This document shows positions 9,900 to 19,046 of a DNA stretch of 64,000 nucleotides, in pieces. Under the pieces are notes generated by a model. It was not told the origin of the DNA and searched no databases. It worked only from the letters and a program-made list of their open reading frames with translations. Each line of letters starts with the position of its first letter. Within the stretch, counting starts at the first letter, position 1. The stretch spans positions 1 through 64,000 of the forward strand of contig CAYRFQ010000012.1 in assembly GCA_964423615.1 (NCBI GenBank). The letters are read 5' to 3'. The position numbers were made by a program, and so were the translations under genes. This stretch comes from CAYRFQ01 sp964423615 (GTDB lineage: Bacteria > Planctomycetota > Planctomycetia > Gemmatales > Gemmataceae).

Positions 9900-11666
9900 C
9901 TATCTTGAGTTCTTTCGCTCAGAACACCACTCCCGCCAAACTTGGTAAATCGCGCCAACAAAATCCCTTGCAAAACCGACGCCGTCACAGAGCGTAGACT
10001 CGACTCGAGCACGCAAATCCGTGCGAATCTCGAGCCGTCGTTGGTGGTCGGTGGCCAGCCAGACTGCTCGCTCGACATATCCTTCGCGGTCGCTGGCAAT
10101 CAAGTCCGTTAATCCAACATGGTGCAGATAACTAGCGGCGTGCCGACCTGCGAATGTCTCCCCAAGGATCGTCACAACCGGAACACCCATCCAGAGTGAC
10201 TCACAAGTCGTGACGCCACCGGAATAAGGGAAGGGATCCAGGACGACATCCAGTTGTTGGTACCATACCATTAGCTCCTCAGGAGATGACCGGCCGGTCA
10301 ACTCCACACGACTGAGGTCAATCCCGTGGCTAGCAAGCAGAGAATGGTAGCGGTCGGAGACGGCCAGTTCGTCCAGACCCGAATAGCGTAAATGGAGACG
10401 CGATCCCGGAATTCGTCTCAGAACCTCTGCCCACGTCCTCAACGTAGACGGGTTCAGCTTGGCAGGGTTGTGTGATCCCCCGAAAGTAATAGACCCGTTC
10501 CGTTCCCAACTGGACTCCTCCACCGGCGGGGCTTGCTGAGGTGGGTCGAAACACGAGTAACAACGTGGAAGCCGAAGGATTTGCTCGCTGTAATGAACAT
10601 CAACGCCGTGAGGGGCGTGAATCGCGTCGGCAAGTACATAGTCCATGGCGGCCAACCCGGTCGTGCCCACGTATCCAAGCCAGCTGATCTGCACAGGAGC
10701 TGGCTTACGAGCAAACGTCAGGAGCCGACCACCATCAGCATGACCCGACAGGTCGAAGAGGACGTCGATATTATCGCGGCGAATCAAATTGGCAAGGTCA
10801 TCGTCGGAAAAAGTATCGACAGTCCGCCAGTGGCCTATCGCTTCGAACCGCGGACGAAGCCCCCCGTCGCGGGTATCTCCACAATAGAAAAAGAGCTGAC
10901 ACTGATCCCGACCGATGGCCTCAAGGCCACGTACAGACAGTTTACCAACTGGGTGGCAAGCCAAATGAGCACAGACGAACCCCAGGCGGAGAGGTCGATT
11001 GACGTCCGGAATGTTATCATGGGGAAGCCAGCTAGCTTGGATGGGAGCTGCATGACGACTTTGCCATTCTTCATGCGGAGCGACCAGCTGATTTGCCGTA
11101 ATACCTGGCAGGTATTGAAGAGTGAGGAGCAGATTACTGTGAGCACGAGCGTAGTGAGGGTGGACCGCAAGAGCCTGGCGAAAACATTCGAGAGCCTCCT
11201 CGATTCTTCCCTGTTCACGAAGGGCATTTCCGAGGTTGTTGAGACAAACAGGATTTTGGTCGAGAAAGCCGAGTACACCCCGGTAGCAAACTTCCGCCTC
11301 ACCAGGACGACCACTACGGCGTAAGACCGCTCCCAGATTCGCGAGAGCTTGCGGATGGTTCGGTTGGAGGCTAAGTGTCTGACGATAGGACTCCTCGGCG
11401 GAACCTAGTTCCCCCAAGTCGTCCAGGATAATCCCGAGATTGTAATGGTAAACTGGTTGTCGTGGATTCAATCCAATGGCTTGCCGAATGTAGGCGATTG
11501 CTGTCCGTAATTCTCCTCGCTGACGTAACAGCACACCAAGCAGGTGCAACGCCTCAGGGTGGCTTGGGTCATCTGCCAGCGCCTCTCGGTAATGCCGCTC
11601 TGCGGCGACCAGGTCGCCTACCTGGTGAAGCGCAATTCCCTCACTGACCCGTTCGGCTGAACTCAT
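9900..11666 (-). CDS. TPR O-GlcNAc transferase-like (SPINDLY) glycosyltransferase
   Basis: A 588-residue protein with about five TPRs (residues 1-185) and a GT41-type catalytic region (about 210-580). The conserved GT41 segments are visible: PVQISWLGYVGTTGL (about 318-332), the motif ITFGGSHNPAKL, and the donor-binding stretch DPFPYSGGVTTCESLWMGVPV followed by GRHAASYL. Family members attach GlcNAc or fucose to Ser/Thr of proteins, or act on glycans in bacteria. The ATG at 11666 has a purine-rich upstream stretch (GGACGTAGGG). The gene lies 78 bp after the CgeB-like glycosyltransferase and 243 bp before the TPR-sulfotransferase on the same strand. The donor sugar is not predictable. Confidence 0.88.
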   Translation of the reverse strand: MSSAERVSEGIALHQVGDLVAAERHYREALADDPSHPEALHLLGVLLRQRGELRTAIAYIRQAIGLNPRQPVYHYNLGIILDDLGELGSAEESYRQTLSLQPNHPQALANLGAVLRRSGRPGEAEVCYRGVLGFLDQNPVCLNNLGNALREQGRIEEALECFRQALAVHPHYARAHSNLLLTLQYLPGITANQLVAPHEEWQSRHAAPIQASWLPHDNIPDVNRPLRLGFVCAHLACHPVGKLSVRGLEAIGRDQCQLFFYCGDTRDGGLRPRFEAIGHWRTVDTFSDDDLANLIRRDNIDVLFDLSGHADGGRLLTFARKPAPVQISWLGYVGTTGLAAMDYVLADAIHAPHGVDVHYSEQILRLPRCYSCFDPPQQAPPVEESSWERNGSITFGGSHNPAKLNPSTLRTWAEVLRRIPGSRLHLRYSGLDELAVSDRYHSLLASHGIDLSRVELTGRSSPEELMVWYQQLDVVLDPFPYSGGVTTCESLWMGVPVVTILGETFAGRHAASYLHHVGLTDLIASDREGYVERAVWLATDHQRRLEIRTDLRARVESTLCDGVGFARDFVGAIYQVWREWCSERKNSR

Positions 11667-11744
11667 GCCCTACGTCCCTCGCTCGACCAGCAGCAGACAA
11701 TTCTTCGTCCCTTGAGCCAAGGTCCCCACGAATTAATGCGATAA

Positions 11745-12626
11745 TCATTCTTCGAAAGCATCACCTATGCCAAGTTTTGTCAGCGCTGCCCCGATGCTCT
11801 CCACTGTCGAAATACGCCTCAAAGCCTCGTAGCCCTTGGCTGCAATTCGATCCCGCTCGGTCGCGGCCTCCGGATGCAGGAACGATATACAACAATCCAC
11901 CAACTCGTTATATTCACAGAACACCACTCCGCCGTCGTACGGGTCTCGATCGGACACCTCAGAGATGACGAAGCTGCGGTTGTTCAACAGGTAGGCCAGA
12001 CGTAATTCCTCAAGGTGCGGTGTCTCGAACTGATGGATATTCAGCACTATTTTGGCACGCGCTATCGCACGATCCCGGGCGGCTCCATATACCCCGAAGA
12101 GAACACTCACCCGCACCCCAAGCGAGCACAAAGTCGTCAAAACCTGCTCACGGCGCGGGCTGCTCGCTCCATAAAACAAGATATCGATGTCCTTGTCGAC
12201 TCCCTGGGCAACGCGTTCGAGGGAAGAGACGTACCCAACGGGAACATAGTGGGCCTCTCGGCACCCCCACTGGACCAGGACCGGGAGGTTCGTGGGAGAG
12301 TAGTCCCATATCTGTCGAGCACCCGTGAGGAACTCGATGTACGCAGGATTTTGAGAGGCAAACCCGACTGTCTCGGCCAACGCTTCAACCTGGACCACAA
12401 CGTAGGGCGCGCCGAAGAATTGAAATGCCGCATAGTGCTCCGGCTGCAGGAAGACGGTGTGCCCCACGATGACGTTGATGCGGTCACGACTGCAACGATT
12501 GATGGAGACGTCGGAGCGGTGTCCAAAATGTCGAAGTGCATCCACCAGAAGCTCGATGAGTTCGGCGAATATCTGCCCATGGTCATTGATGACGATGTGA
12601 GTTATATGCAGTTCTCGGAACGACAT
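11745..12626 (-). CDS. CgeB-like / GT-B glycosyltransferase
   Basis: A 293-residue protein that resembles bacterial CgeB-type GT-B glycosyltransferases often found beside SPINDLY genes. Landmarks are the DIDILFYGASSPRREQVL segment (about 144-161), the donor-domain helix with ARAKIVLNIHQFETPHLEELRLAYLL, and the terminal SDRDPYDGGVVFCEYNELV segment. The start is secured by an excellent ribosome site (GGAGGT, 6 bp before the ATG at 12626). It is upstream of, and likely cotranscribed with, the SPINDLY and sulfotransferase genes. Its substrate is unknown. Confidence 0.75.
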   Translation of the reverse strand: MSFRELHITHIVINDHGQIFAELIELLVDALRHFGHRSDVSINRCSRDRINVIVGHTVFLQPEHYAAFQFFGAPYVVVQVEALAETVGFASQNPAYIEFLTGARQIWDYSPTNLPVLVQWGCREAHYVPVGYVSSLERVAQGVDKDIDILFYGASSPRREQVLTTLCSLGVRVSVLFGVYGAARDRAIARAKIVLNIHQFETPHLEELRLAYLLNNRSFVISEVSDRDPYDGGVVFCEYNELVDCCISFLHPEAATERDRIAAKGYEALRRISTVESIGAALTKLGIGDAFEE

Positions 12627-12747
12627 CGGGTGACCTCCGTTAACTACAACCTCGCCGAATGGGGAATGTCAGAAAAATCGAACGGTAGTCAACGGAGCTT
12701 GAGAGCGAAGAAACCTGCCACGATTGTCCAGAACCCAAGCGTATACG

Positions 12748-13119
12748 TCAAACGTTACCAAACATTTTTCTCTCCATACATGTTTGCCGAAGCCACCATG
12801 CTCTTGACCTAGGAATTGTGGTCAAAGCCGATTTCGAATACACCTTCGCAAACAACCAAACACTTTTGGACCTGAATTCGTCCACAGCTTGGAAATGTGC
12901 TTCTTGCCCGGTGCTGCAGACTTCCACAGGACCTCTGTTATACTGCCCTGGAGGGACACCAAATACCGCTTCCACTTGCTCTTTCGACACGCCCTCGTGA
13001 ATCTGGTCATACTTTACCCAGACATCCCCATACCCATCGCGACTCAGAGTAACCAAGATCGCAATCACCACGAGGAAAACCACACAGATGAACAGCAACT
13101 TTGCTCGCATTCGAGTCAT
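12748..13119 (-). CDS. Small membrane-anchored OmlA/SmpA-like protein
   Basis: About 123 residues, with a hydrophobic N-terminal segment (LLFICVVFLVVIAILVTL, about 7-24) and a short outside domain. The stretch YDQIHEGVSKEQVEAVFGVPPGQY follows the pattern of the SmpA/OmlA-like fold (I-x-EG-ms-xx-qVe-x-lfG-x-P), and paralogues of this type are numerous in planctomycetes. I chose the ATG at 13119; an ATG three codons later is equally possible, and the longer form to 13173 has no membrane logic. It may be a lipoprotein-like envelope factor. It leads the minus-strand glycosylation run. Confidence 0.6.
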   Translation of the reverse strand: MTRMRAKLLFICVVFLVVIAILVTLSRDGYGDVWVKYDQIHEGVSKEQVEAVFGVPPGQYNRGPVEVCSTGQEAHFQAVDEFRSKSVWLFAKVYSKSALTTIPRSRAWWLRQTCMERKMFGNV

Positions 13120-13459
13120 AGTCGTTACCCAGTGAACCGCAGTACAGGCGTGCGCCAGAAAGTTGAAGATCAATCTAAATTGACGTTTTCATCGATCCGC
13201 AGGATCGTCGATTTGTCGATGAGACTCCAAAATTCAGGCATACCGAGTTTAACCTCTTCGAGGGGTCCCGTTGTACCATTTTCAACCCCTCACTTCGATC
13301 GTTCTCGACCTTTTCTACGCTGGCGTAACAAGCATGCCTCAACCCAACCGGCTGCGTCGTTCCTCCAAATCTGCCATTGCTTCGGTTTTCTTCATCCTTT
13401 ATACCCGAACTTTAACAAGGTTAAGTGGTGTTCGTGCGCACGCTCAAGGAGGGGCCAAC

Positions 13460-14635
13460 GTGCCGCTGCTGGAAGTTAAAACTCTGGTCAAAAGTTATGG
13501 ACGCCGGCGCGTGGTGGACGGCATCACATTTGACGTCGAACCCGGTGAGGTCGTCGGGTTGCTCGGTCCCAATGGTGCGGGGAAAACAACGAGTTTTCGA
13601 ATGACGACCGGCCAAACCTCCCCCAATACCGGCCAAGTTTGGTTCAACGGGACGAACGTAACCTATTTGCCCATGTACCGACGAGCCAGGCTCGGGATGG
13701 GCTATTTGCCGCAAGAGACGAGTGTCTTTCGTCGGCTCAACGTCGAACAAAATATTTTGAGTATTCTCGAGGTGTTGCCCAAAGCGAGGAGTCTCGGACG
13801 GAAACTCACCCGCCGGGAACGTCACAACCGCACCGACCAAGTCTTGGAGCAATTTGGCCTGACTCATGTGCGGAAAAACAACGCCTCACGTCTCTCCGGC
13901 GGTGAAAAACGTCGTCTTGAGATCGCTCGTTGTTTGGTTTGTGAGCCTCTCTTGATCTTGCTCGACGAACCGTTCACCGGCATCGACCCCAAGACGATCG
14001 CCGACATCCAACAAATCGTTATTCATCTTCGAAATCAGGGAATCGGTTTGTTGCTGACCGATCACAACGTTCGGGAAGCCTTGAAAATTACTGATCGAAG
14101 TTATCTCATCAAAGACGGCAAGGTACGAACCCACGGGACACCTCAAGAGATCCTTCACGACGAGATCGCCATCAACGAATACCTCGGAAAAGACTTCCAC
14201 AAAGACGTCCTTTCCGAACACGAAGCCAATAGCGTCCGACCAATTTCTTCGGCCCCGCGTGAACAGATTCCGCCTCTGAAGTCTCCGCCACCTGAACCAA
14301 TGCCACAACCGCCTGCCCCGACGCCAACCTCAGTCCCACGAACCAGCACCAAGGACCGACTTCCAACCGAGAAAATTCCTCAGCTTGTGGAACTGCTGAA
14401 AAATCCCATTCATCAGGCGACGGCAAAACAAGAGCTGGCCGTGTTGGGAGTGGCTGCCGTACCTTTCCTCCTCGATGCGCTGGAACGTCGCGACGTCGAG
14501 TTACGACGCATCGCCCAAGACATCTTGGAAACGATTCACAAGGCTCCCATTCCATTCGACCCCTACGCACCCGAAGCCAACCGAAAAAACCAGATCGAAG
14601 CCCTCCGAGAACGTTGGCTTCGTCGGGCTGGTTGA
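13460..14635 (+). CDS. lptB: LptB-type ABC ATPase with C-terminal HEAT-like extension
   Basis: 391 residues. The ATPase (about 1-240) matches LptB, the motor of lipopolysaccharide export: Walker A GPNGAGKTT (36-44), the Q-loop region GYLPQETSVFRRLNVEQNI, signature LSGGEKRR, Walker B LLILLDEPFTGIDP and the TDHNV switch. A Pro-rich linker (about 255-305) and a helical, HEAT-like segment (about 310-391) follow; ordinary LptB stops near 240. The start is a GTG at 13460 with a near-perfect AAGGAGG site at 13446, which beats the longer in-frame extension upstream. No lptF, lptG, lptC or lptA is adjacent. The role of the extension is unknown. Confidence 0.85.
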   Translation: MPLLEVKTLVKSYGRRRVVDGITFDVEPGEVVGLLGPNGAGKTTSFRMTTGQTSPNTGQVWFNGTNVTYLPMYRRARLGMGYLPQETSVFRRLNVEQNILSILEVLPKARSLGRKLTRRERHNRTDQVLEQFGLTHVRKNNASRLSGGEKRRLEIARCLVCEPLLILLDEPFTGIDPKTIADIQQIVIHLRNQGIGLLLTDHNVREALKITDRSYLIKDGKVRTHGTPQEILHDEIAINEYLGKDFHKDVLSEHEANSVRPISSAPREQIPPLKSPPPEPMPQPPAPTPTSVPRTSTKDRLPTEKIPQLVELLKNPIHQATAKQELAVLGVAAVPFLLDALERRDVELRRIAQDILETIHKAPIPFDPYAPEANRKNQIEALRERWLRRAG

Positions 14636-14709
14636 TACACCCGGAGATTTACCAACCGTTAGATCTTCCGGTCGAATCTCGGACAACAACACACTACATT
14701 GACACTCAT

Positions 14710-14752
14710 TATCTAATCGTTAAAATTTGACAAGTTCTATCTGATCGTAAAA
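14710..14752 (+). promoter_or_regulatory. Direct repeat upstream of the desaturase gene
   Basis: Two near-identical 15-16-nt words, at 14710-14725 (TATCTAATCGTTAAAA) and 14738-14752 (TATCTGATCGTAAAA), lie 28 nt apart start to start, 60-100 bp upstream of the desaturase ATG. A TTGACA hexamer sits at 14727-14732 between them. This could be a paired regulator site or a duplicated promoter segment. It is a sequence observation only. Confidence 0.35.
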
Positions 14753-14811
14753 CCTACCAAGAATCTACATTTTGGCCATCTCTTAGTCCACATCGTCACA
14801 AGGAAGAACGG

Positions 14812-15882
14812 ATGAGCGCTGCTTTGGATAAGCTCGAAACACACCCCCATCAACCTCTCGATCCCCCAACAAACGTTCAAAACCAGAGCGTCCATTGGGT
14901 TTACGCAACTGGCGTGCTAGCTATTCATTTGCTTGCGACTCTTGCATTCGTCCCTTGGTTTTTCAGCTGGGCTGGAGTCGCGGTTGCTCTGCTTGGGTGC
15001 TATGTTTTTGGGACTTTAGGAATCAATCTCTGTTACCACCGATTGTTGACCCATCGTGGGTTTCGCTGTCCACGGTGGTTAGAACATGGTCTCGCCATTC
15101 TTGGCGTATGCTGTTTACAAGACACTCCCGCCCATTGGGTTGCCGTCCACCGAATGCATCACCGCTTTTCCGACCAATATCCCGACCCACATAGCCCCCT
15201 GGCCAACTTCTTTTGGGGACACATGGGTTGGCTCTTGGTACAGAACAAAAACCTTGAGCGTATGGAGTTGTATGAACGTTATGTCAAAGACTTGTTACGC
15301 GACCGGTTCTATCTGACTCTCGAGCGAGGGGCAAATTGGATTTGGGTGAACCTGGCTCAATGGGCTGTGTTTTACCTAACAGGTTTCGGCATCGGTTACG
15401 CTTTGTCCGGTCAAATCATGTCAGGTGTCCAATTGGGGCTCAGCTTGTTAATTTGGGGAGTCTTTCTCCGAACAGTGTTAGTCTGGCACATCACTTGGTC
15501 GGTGAATTCAGTAGCCCATCTCTGGGGATACCGAAATTACGAAACCAACGAAGGAAGCCGAAATAACATCTTCGTCGGTTTGATAAGTAACGGCGAAGGT
15601 TGGCACAATAACCATCATGCCTTTCCGCGTTCTGCGGCTCACGGTCATCGTTGGTGGGAGTTTGATGTAACCTACATCACCATTCGTGCATTAGCGATGT
15701 TGGGATTGGCGAAGGATGTTGTGTTACCGAAAGTGTTAGAGCGTCATCACGGGGTGAATTCGGAGACTCACATCACCTTTACGAAGGTTTCCATAGAAGA
15801 CGTCACCGCAGAGACAACGAAACTCACGACTGCTGACTTCCCCGAAACAGAGGAACAGGCTGAACTTCCTGCCGCATCCTGA
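14812..15882 (+). CDS. Membrane fatty-acid (acyl-CoA/acyl-lipid) desaturase
   Basis: A 356-residue di-iron membrane desaturase. All three histidine boxes are present: HRLLTH (76-81), HRMHH (113-117) and HNNHH (265-269), with paired hydrophobic segments near 30-70 and 182-225. This is the delta-9 stearoyl-CoA desaturase family, which introduces a cis double bond into saturated acyl chains and adjusts membrane fluidity. The start at 14812 has an AAGGAAGAA ribosome site. The C-terminal 50 residues are Thr/Glu-rich and probably disordered. A direct repeat upstream may be its operator. Confidence 0.92.
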   Translation: MSAALDKLETHPHQPLDPPTNVQNQSVHWVYATGVLAIHLLATLAFVPWFFSWAGVAVALLGCYVFGTLGINLCYHRLLTHRGFRCPRWLEHGLAILGVCCLQDTPAHWVAVHRMHHRFSDQYPDPHSPLANFFWGHMGWLLVQNKNLERMELYERYVKDLLRDRFYLTLERGANWIWVNLAQWAVFYLTGFGIGYALSGQIMSGVQLGLSLLIWGVFLRTVLVWHITWSVNSVAHLWGYRNYETNEGSRNNIFVGLISNGEGWHNNHHAFPRSAAHGHRWWEFDVTYITIRALAMLGLAKDVVLPKVLERHHGVNSETHITFTKVSIEDVTAETTKLTTADFPETEEQAELPAAS

Positions 15883-15941
15883 AAGTGCGGGACAAGTGGC
15901 GTTTCGTCAGTTCTCTTGCTAATTAGCCATGATGCCATCAA

Positions 15942-16012
15942 AGTATCAGGCACGCTGCGTCGTGCCGTTCGCCTCTTTTGCTCATAAGTCCATGTGCACC
16001 GTGCCTGATACT
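15942..16012 (+). repeat. 13-bp inverted repeat with competing inner hairpin
   Basis: Arms 15942-15954 (AGTATCAGGCACG) and 16000-16012 (CGTGCCTGATACT) are perfect complements separated by 45 nt. The left arm can instead pair locally: GGCACG 15949-15954 with CGTGCC 15961-15966. The two pairings exclude each other. The element lies 60 bp after the desaturase stop and 225 bp before the next gene. It may be a terminator/antiterminator, a REP-like dispersed element, or the remnant of a mobile element end. Confidence 0.5.
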
Positions 16013-16236
16013 ATCTCCGACCAAAACAAACTTCTAGGATTTACTGCAGGTCCCTTTCTCGATACCGCTCTTGACAGCTGACTTGGCTATTGTTATCAAA
16101 TCGTCCTTACTACCCAATCAACACGCCTCCAGATGCTCCCGAGGGTAACCAGACCGAAAATAATTTCAGAGTCCGTATGTTGCAAGACCCGAATCGATCG
16201 TACCGATCCAGGATTGCGTCCGAGAAAGGATGACAT

Positions 16237-16989
16237 ATGCAACTCTTCACCAAGCAGTTCACCAAAATCAAAGAACGACTCCTGAACCTGGAATGTTTGC
16301 TATCAACAAAATGGGCTTCTAGCGCCCATAAACGTTTGCAATACCATCAGTGGAGAAATCACCACGGGATTGGTTCGAATGGTTCCGGCCCAGGATACTA
16401 CGAGCACGACTTCAACCTCTACTGGCATTGGAAAGAATCTAGGGATCCTTCGTGGGTCGACCGTGGGGTGTTTGGTCGCTTGGCCATGAAGGGGGGACGG
16501 CTTCTAGAACTATCTTGCGGGGATGGGTTTAACACACGCAATTTTTACAGTTTGTTCGCAAGCCATGTAATTGCGTTGGACATTGACCCTGTGGCTGTTG
16601 AGACCGCCAATCGCAAGCACAGCGCACCAAACATCGAGTACCGTGTTGGGGACATGCGAAAAGGCCTCCCAGAAGGTCCATTCACCAATGTCGTTTGGGA
16701 TGGAGGTATGGAGTACATGTCCCTCCAAGAAACCCAGGTGATGTTTGAGAATATCAAAACAGTGTTAACTCAAGATGGAATTTTCTCGGGATGCGCCATC
16801 ATCGCTACCGAAGAAATGCGACAAAGCCCACGCTTCAAGCATTTGATCCGAGATGATTCGGAACTTGTCGAATTGTTGAAGCCGTATTTCCCCAACCTTC
16901 GGATGTTTACAACGAAAACCTCGTACGATTTGCAATTTTTGTTCTTTTGGGCTTCCTGTGGAGAACTCCCCACAATTCAGGTCGTGTGA
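16237..16989 (+). CDS. Class I SAM-dependent methyltransferase
   Basis: A 250-residue soluble enzyme. Motif I is LLELSCGDGFNTRNFYSLF (about 88-106), followed by the acidic motif II in HVIALDIDPVAVETANRK and the late motif YRVGDMRKGLPEGPFTNVVWDGGMEY. This is the usual Rossmann-fold methyltransferase order. The ATG at 16237 has GAGAAAGGATGA upstream. It opens a + strand surface-glycan locus, so its target is probably a sugar or lipid-linked glycan, but the sequence does not show the acceptor. A 875-bp non-coding gap separates it from the next gene. Confidence 0.8.
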   Translation: MQLFTKQFTKIKERLLNLECLLSTKWASSAHKRLQYHQWRNHHGIGSNGSGPGYYEHDFNLYWHWKESRDPSWVDRGVFGRLAMKGGRLLELSCGDGFNTRNFYSLFASHVIALDIDPVAVETANRKHSAPNIEYRVGDMRKGLPEGPFTNVVWDGGMEYMSLQETQVMFENIKTVLTQDGIFSGCAIIATEEMRQSPRFKHLIRDDSELVELLKPYFPNLRMFTTKTSYDLQFLFFWASCGELPTIQVV

Positions 16990-17864
16990 CTGCCGAGTTG
17001 GACATTGATTGATTTTCAGTAAGGTACTCGACGGATTCCCTCTCACACATTTGTTGGGGAGAATGACTTCACTCAAAGGCCAACAGCGATGTCGTTCATC
17101 AAGTAACTTTTCAGGGTCGACTCCATTCGTGGAACGAACTCAGTGAACTGGGACTTTGTGGGAATGCGCTCCGAAGGTCCGACTCCTTTGGAAACTCAGA
17201 GCTTCAATGAATTACAGCCAGTACCAATACGCCATTGGTAATCGAAACGCGCGTTTTTCTTCGTGGGATTAACTTGGCTGAGGCAATTGTCCGAGATACA
17301 TGTGTTCCTCATCAGTGATTTTCCACTTGGAATGCCTTACGCGTGCAACGTGCGCCTTGGAGTGATTGGGATTGAAAAAAATCGCTCATTCGGGACGGCA
17401 ATCTCAATCTACCTACGCATGTGATTGCCTGGGAATGTAAGAAAGACTGATCAGCTTGCATATTCTGCATCTCTTGCAAGTCATTGTGTTCCCGTAATCC
17501 TGAGAATTGGCAAGTCAACGTCTACCAGTACGCTCTGTAAAGTGCCAACAGTCACCAGCCCGGACTGATACCGCCTCGCTACAACTAGGAACAACGCCCA
17601 GAGTGATGGGCTTCGAGATTTGGCCTTCCAAAAAAAGACGACTCGGTAGATAAACGAAACAGCTAGCTAGTAAACAGTGGAACAAACAGAGCCGTTCGAG
17701 ATAGTCTAAGAAGCCGACACAAAAGGCCACTCCCACTTTCATCGAAAAAGCTCCCGTTGACATACTTTCCAAGATTGGTTTTATGTGTCCAAACAACAAC
17801 AAAACACTTAGACAATCCGACTGACAGCATCGAACCAGGATGGGTTCTGGAAAGGATCTCGATT
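16990..17864. other. 875-bp interval without a recognised gene
   Basis: No frame of convincing length or composition was found on either strand here. The right end carries a sigma70-like promoter (17757-17786) and the ribosome site of the fucose synthase gene. The rest may contain long leader DNA or a decayed gene that I cannot identify. Confidence 0.4.
17757..17786 (+). promoter_or_regulatory. Sigma70-like promoter for the fucose synthase gene
   Basis: A perfect TTGACA (17757-17762) is followed after 17-18 nt by TTTATG/TTATGT (17780-17786), about 80 bp upstream of the ATG at 17865. The -35 is consensus, while the -10 matches only in part. Confidence 0.4.
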
Positions 17865-18818
17865 ATGCAACTCCAAGGCTCACGGATAATCGTCACAGGC
17901 GGAGCTGGATTCTTGGGTAAACATGTGGTCTCTCGGTTGAAGAAGGCCGGATGCGAGTTTATCTACGTGCCCAGGAGCGCTGAATGCGACTTAACGAAAG
18001 CCGGCGACATTGAGAACATGATCCAAAACCAGCGGCCCGACGTGGTGATTCACTTGGCCGCCCGAGTCGGGGGAATTGGTGCAAATCGAATCCGCCCCGG
18101 CACCTTCCTCTATCAGAACCTGATAATGGGTACCCAACTCATCGAAGCCTGTCGGGACGCTGGCATTGAGAAGTTCGTTCAAGTCGGGACGATTTGTTCG
18201 TACCCCAAGTTTACCCCCGTTCCATTCCAAGAATCGGAATTGTGGAATGGGTATCCCGAAGAAACGAACGCCCCCTATGGACTCGCAAAGAAACTCTTGA
18301 TTGCCCAAATCCAAGCATATGAACAGGAGTTTGGGTTCCAAGGGATCAATCTGTTGCCCGTCAACTTGTACGGTCCGGGTGATAATTTCGATCTCGCCAC
18401 ATCTCACGTTATACCTGCCCTCATCAGAAAATGTTTGGAGGCGAAAGCCGCCGGACGAAAGGTATTAGACGTGTGGGGGACAGGAACACCGACTCGTGAA
18501 TTCCTGTATGTGGAAGATGCGGCTGAAGCCATAGTGCTTGCCTGCGAAAAATTAACTACATCGGAGCCCGTTAATATTGGTTCCGGTCGAGAAATTTCTA
18601 TTCGTGAACTGGTAACCCTCATAGCCAAGAAAACGGAATTCGAGGGTGAAGTTCGGTTCGATCCGTCCAAGCCTGATGGCCAACCACGCAGATGTCTCGA
18701 CGTTGGTCGAGCCGAGGAACTCCTTGGTTTTCGCGCTGCAACTCCGCTGGAAGCTGGGTTAGAGAAAACAATCACATGGTACCAAATGACAAGGCGAGAG
18801 CTCTTGGCAGCGGCGTGA
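17865..18818 (+). CDS. fcl: GDP-L-fucose synthase (GDP-4-keto-6-deoxymannose epimerase/reductase)
   Basis: 317 residues, the usual family length (about 310-320). It carries the NADP loop TGGAGFLG (11-18) and the catalytic pair Tyr138/Lys142 in PYGLAKK. Cys111 (in VGTICSYPK) and His181 (in SHVIPAL) sit at the positions of the E. coli catalytic Cys109 and His179. It converts GDP-4-keto-6-deoxymannose to GDP-L-fucose in the cytosol. The ATG at 17865 has AAAGGA nine bases upstream; an in-frame extension to 17757 is rejected. The partner GDP-mannose dehydratase (gmd) is not in the window. It stands before the ABC export pair, so L-fucose is a likely component of the exported glycan. Confidence 0.87.
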   Translation: MQLQGSRIIVTGGAGFLGKHVVSRLKKAGCEFIYVPRSAECDLTKAGDIENMIQNQRPDVVIHLAARVGGIGANRIRPGTFLYQNLIMGTQLIEACRDAGIEKFVQVGTICSYPKFTPVPFQESELWNGYPEETNAPYGLAKKLLIAQIQAYEQEFGFQGINLLPVNLYGPGDNFDLATSHVIPALIRKCLEAKAAGRKVLDVWGTGTPTREFLYVEDAAEAIVLACEKLTTSEPVNIGSGREISIRELVTLIAKKTEFEGEVRFDPSKPDGQPRRCLDVGRAEELLGFRAATPLEAGLEKTITWYQMTRRELLAAA

Positions 18819-19046
18819 TTCCGTAACCGGAATTACAGAATGGCCTTGTCCAACCTAACGTGGCCAGGTCCCAGCCTGGTTAAGTCGAAACAACGTCAGA
18901 TTATGTAGAGAGTGAGTTACTTACGACCGCTCCATAAACAACTCGGTCGCTCGAATCAGAATCAAGACAGTCTTTTTCGTGGCGATTTGTCGAACCTCTA
19001 CCGCCCACTTGAGAAGCTGTATTTCAATGCGGTATTCTGAAGGAAA

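Noticed and set aside
17515..17802. 95-codon minus frame in the 875-bp gap
   Set aside because: No ribosome site, odd Cys/Ser-rich composition, and no homology that I can recognise.
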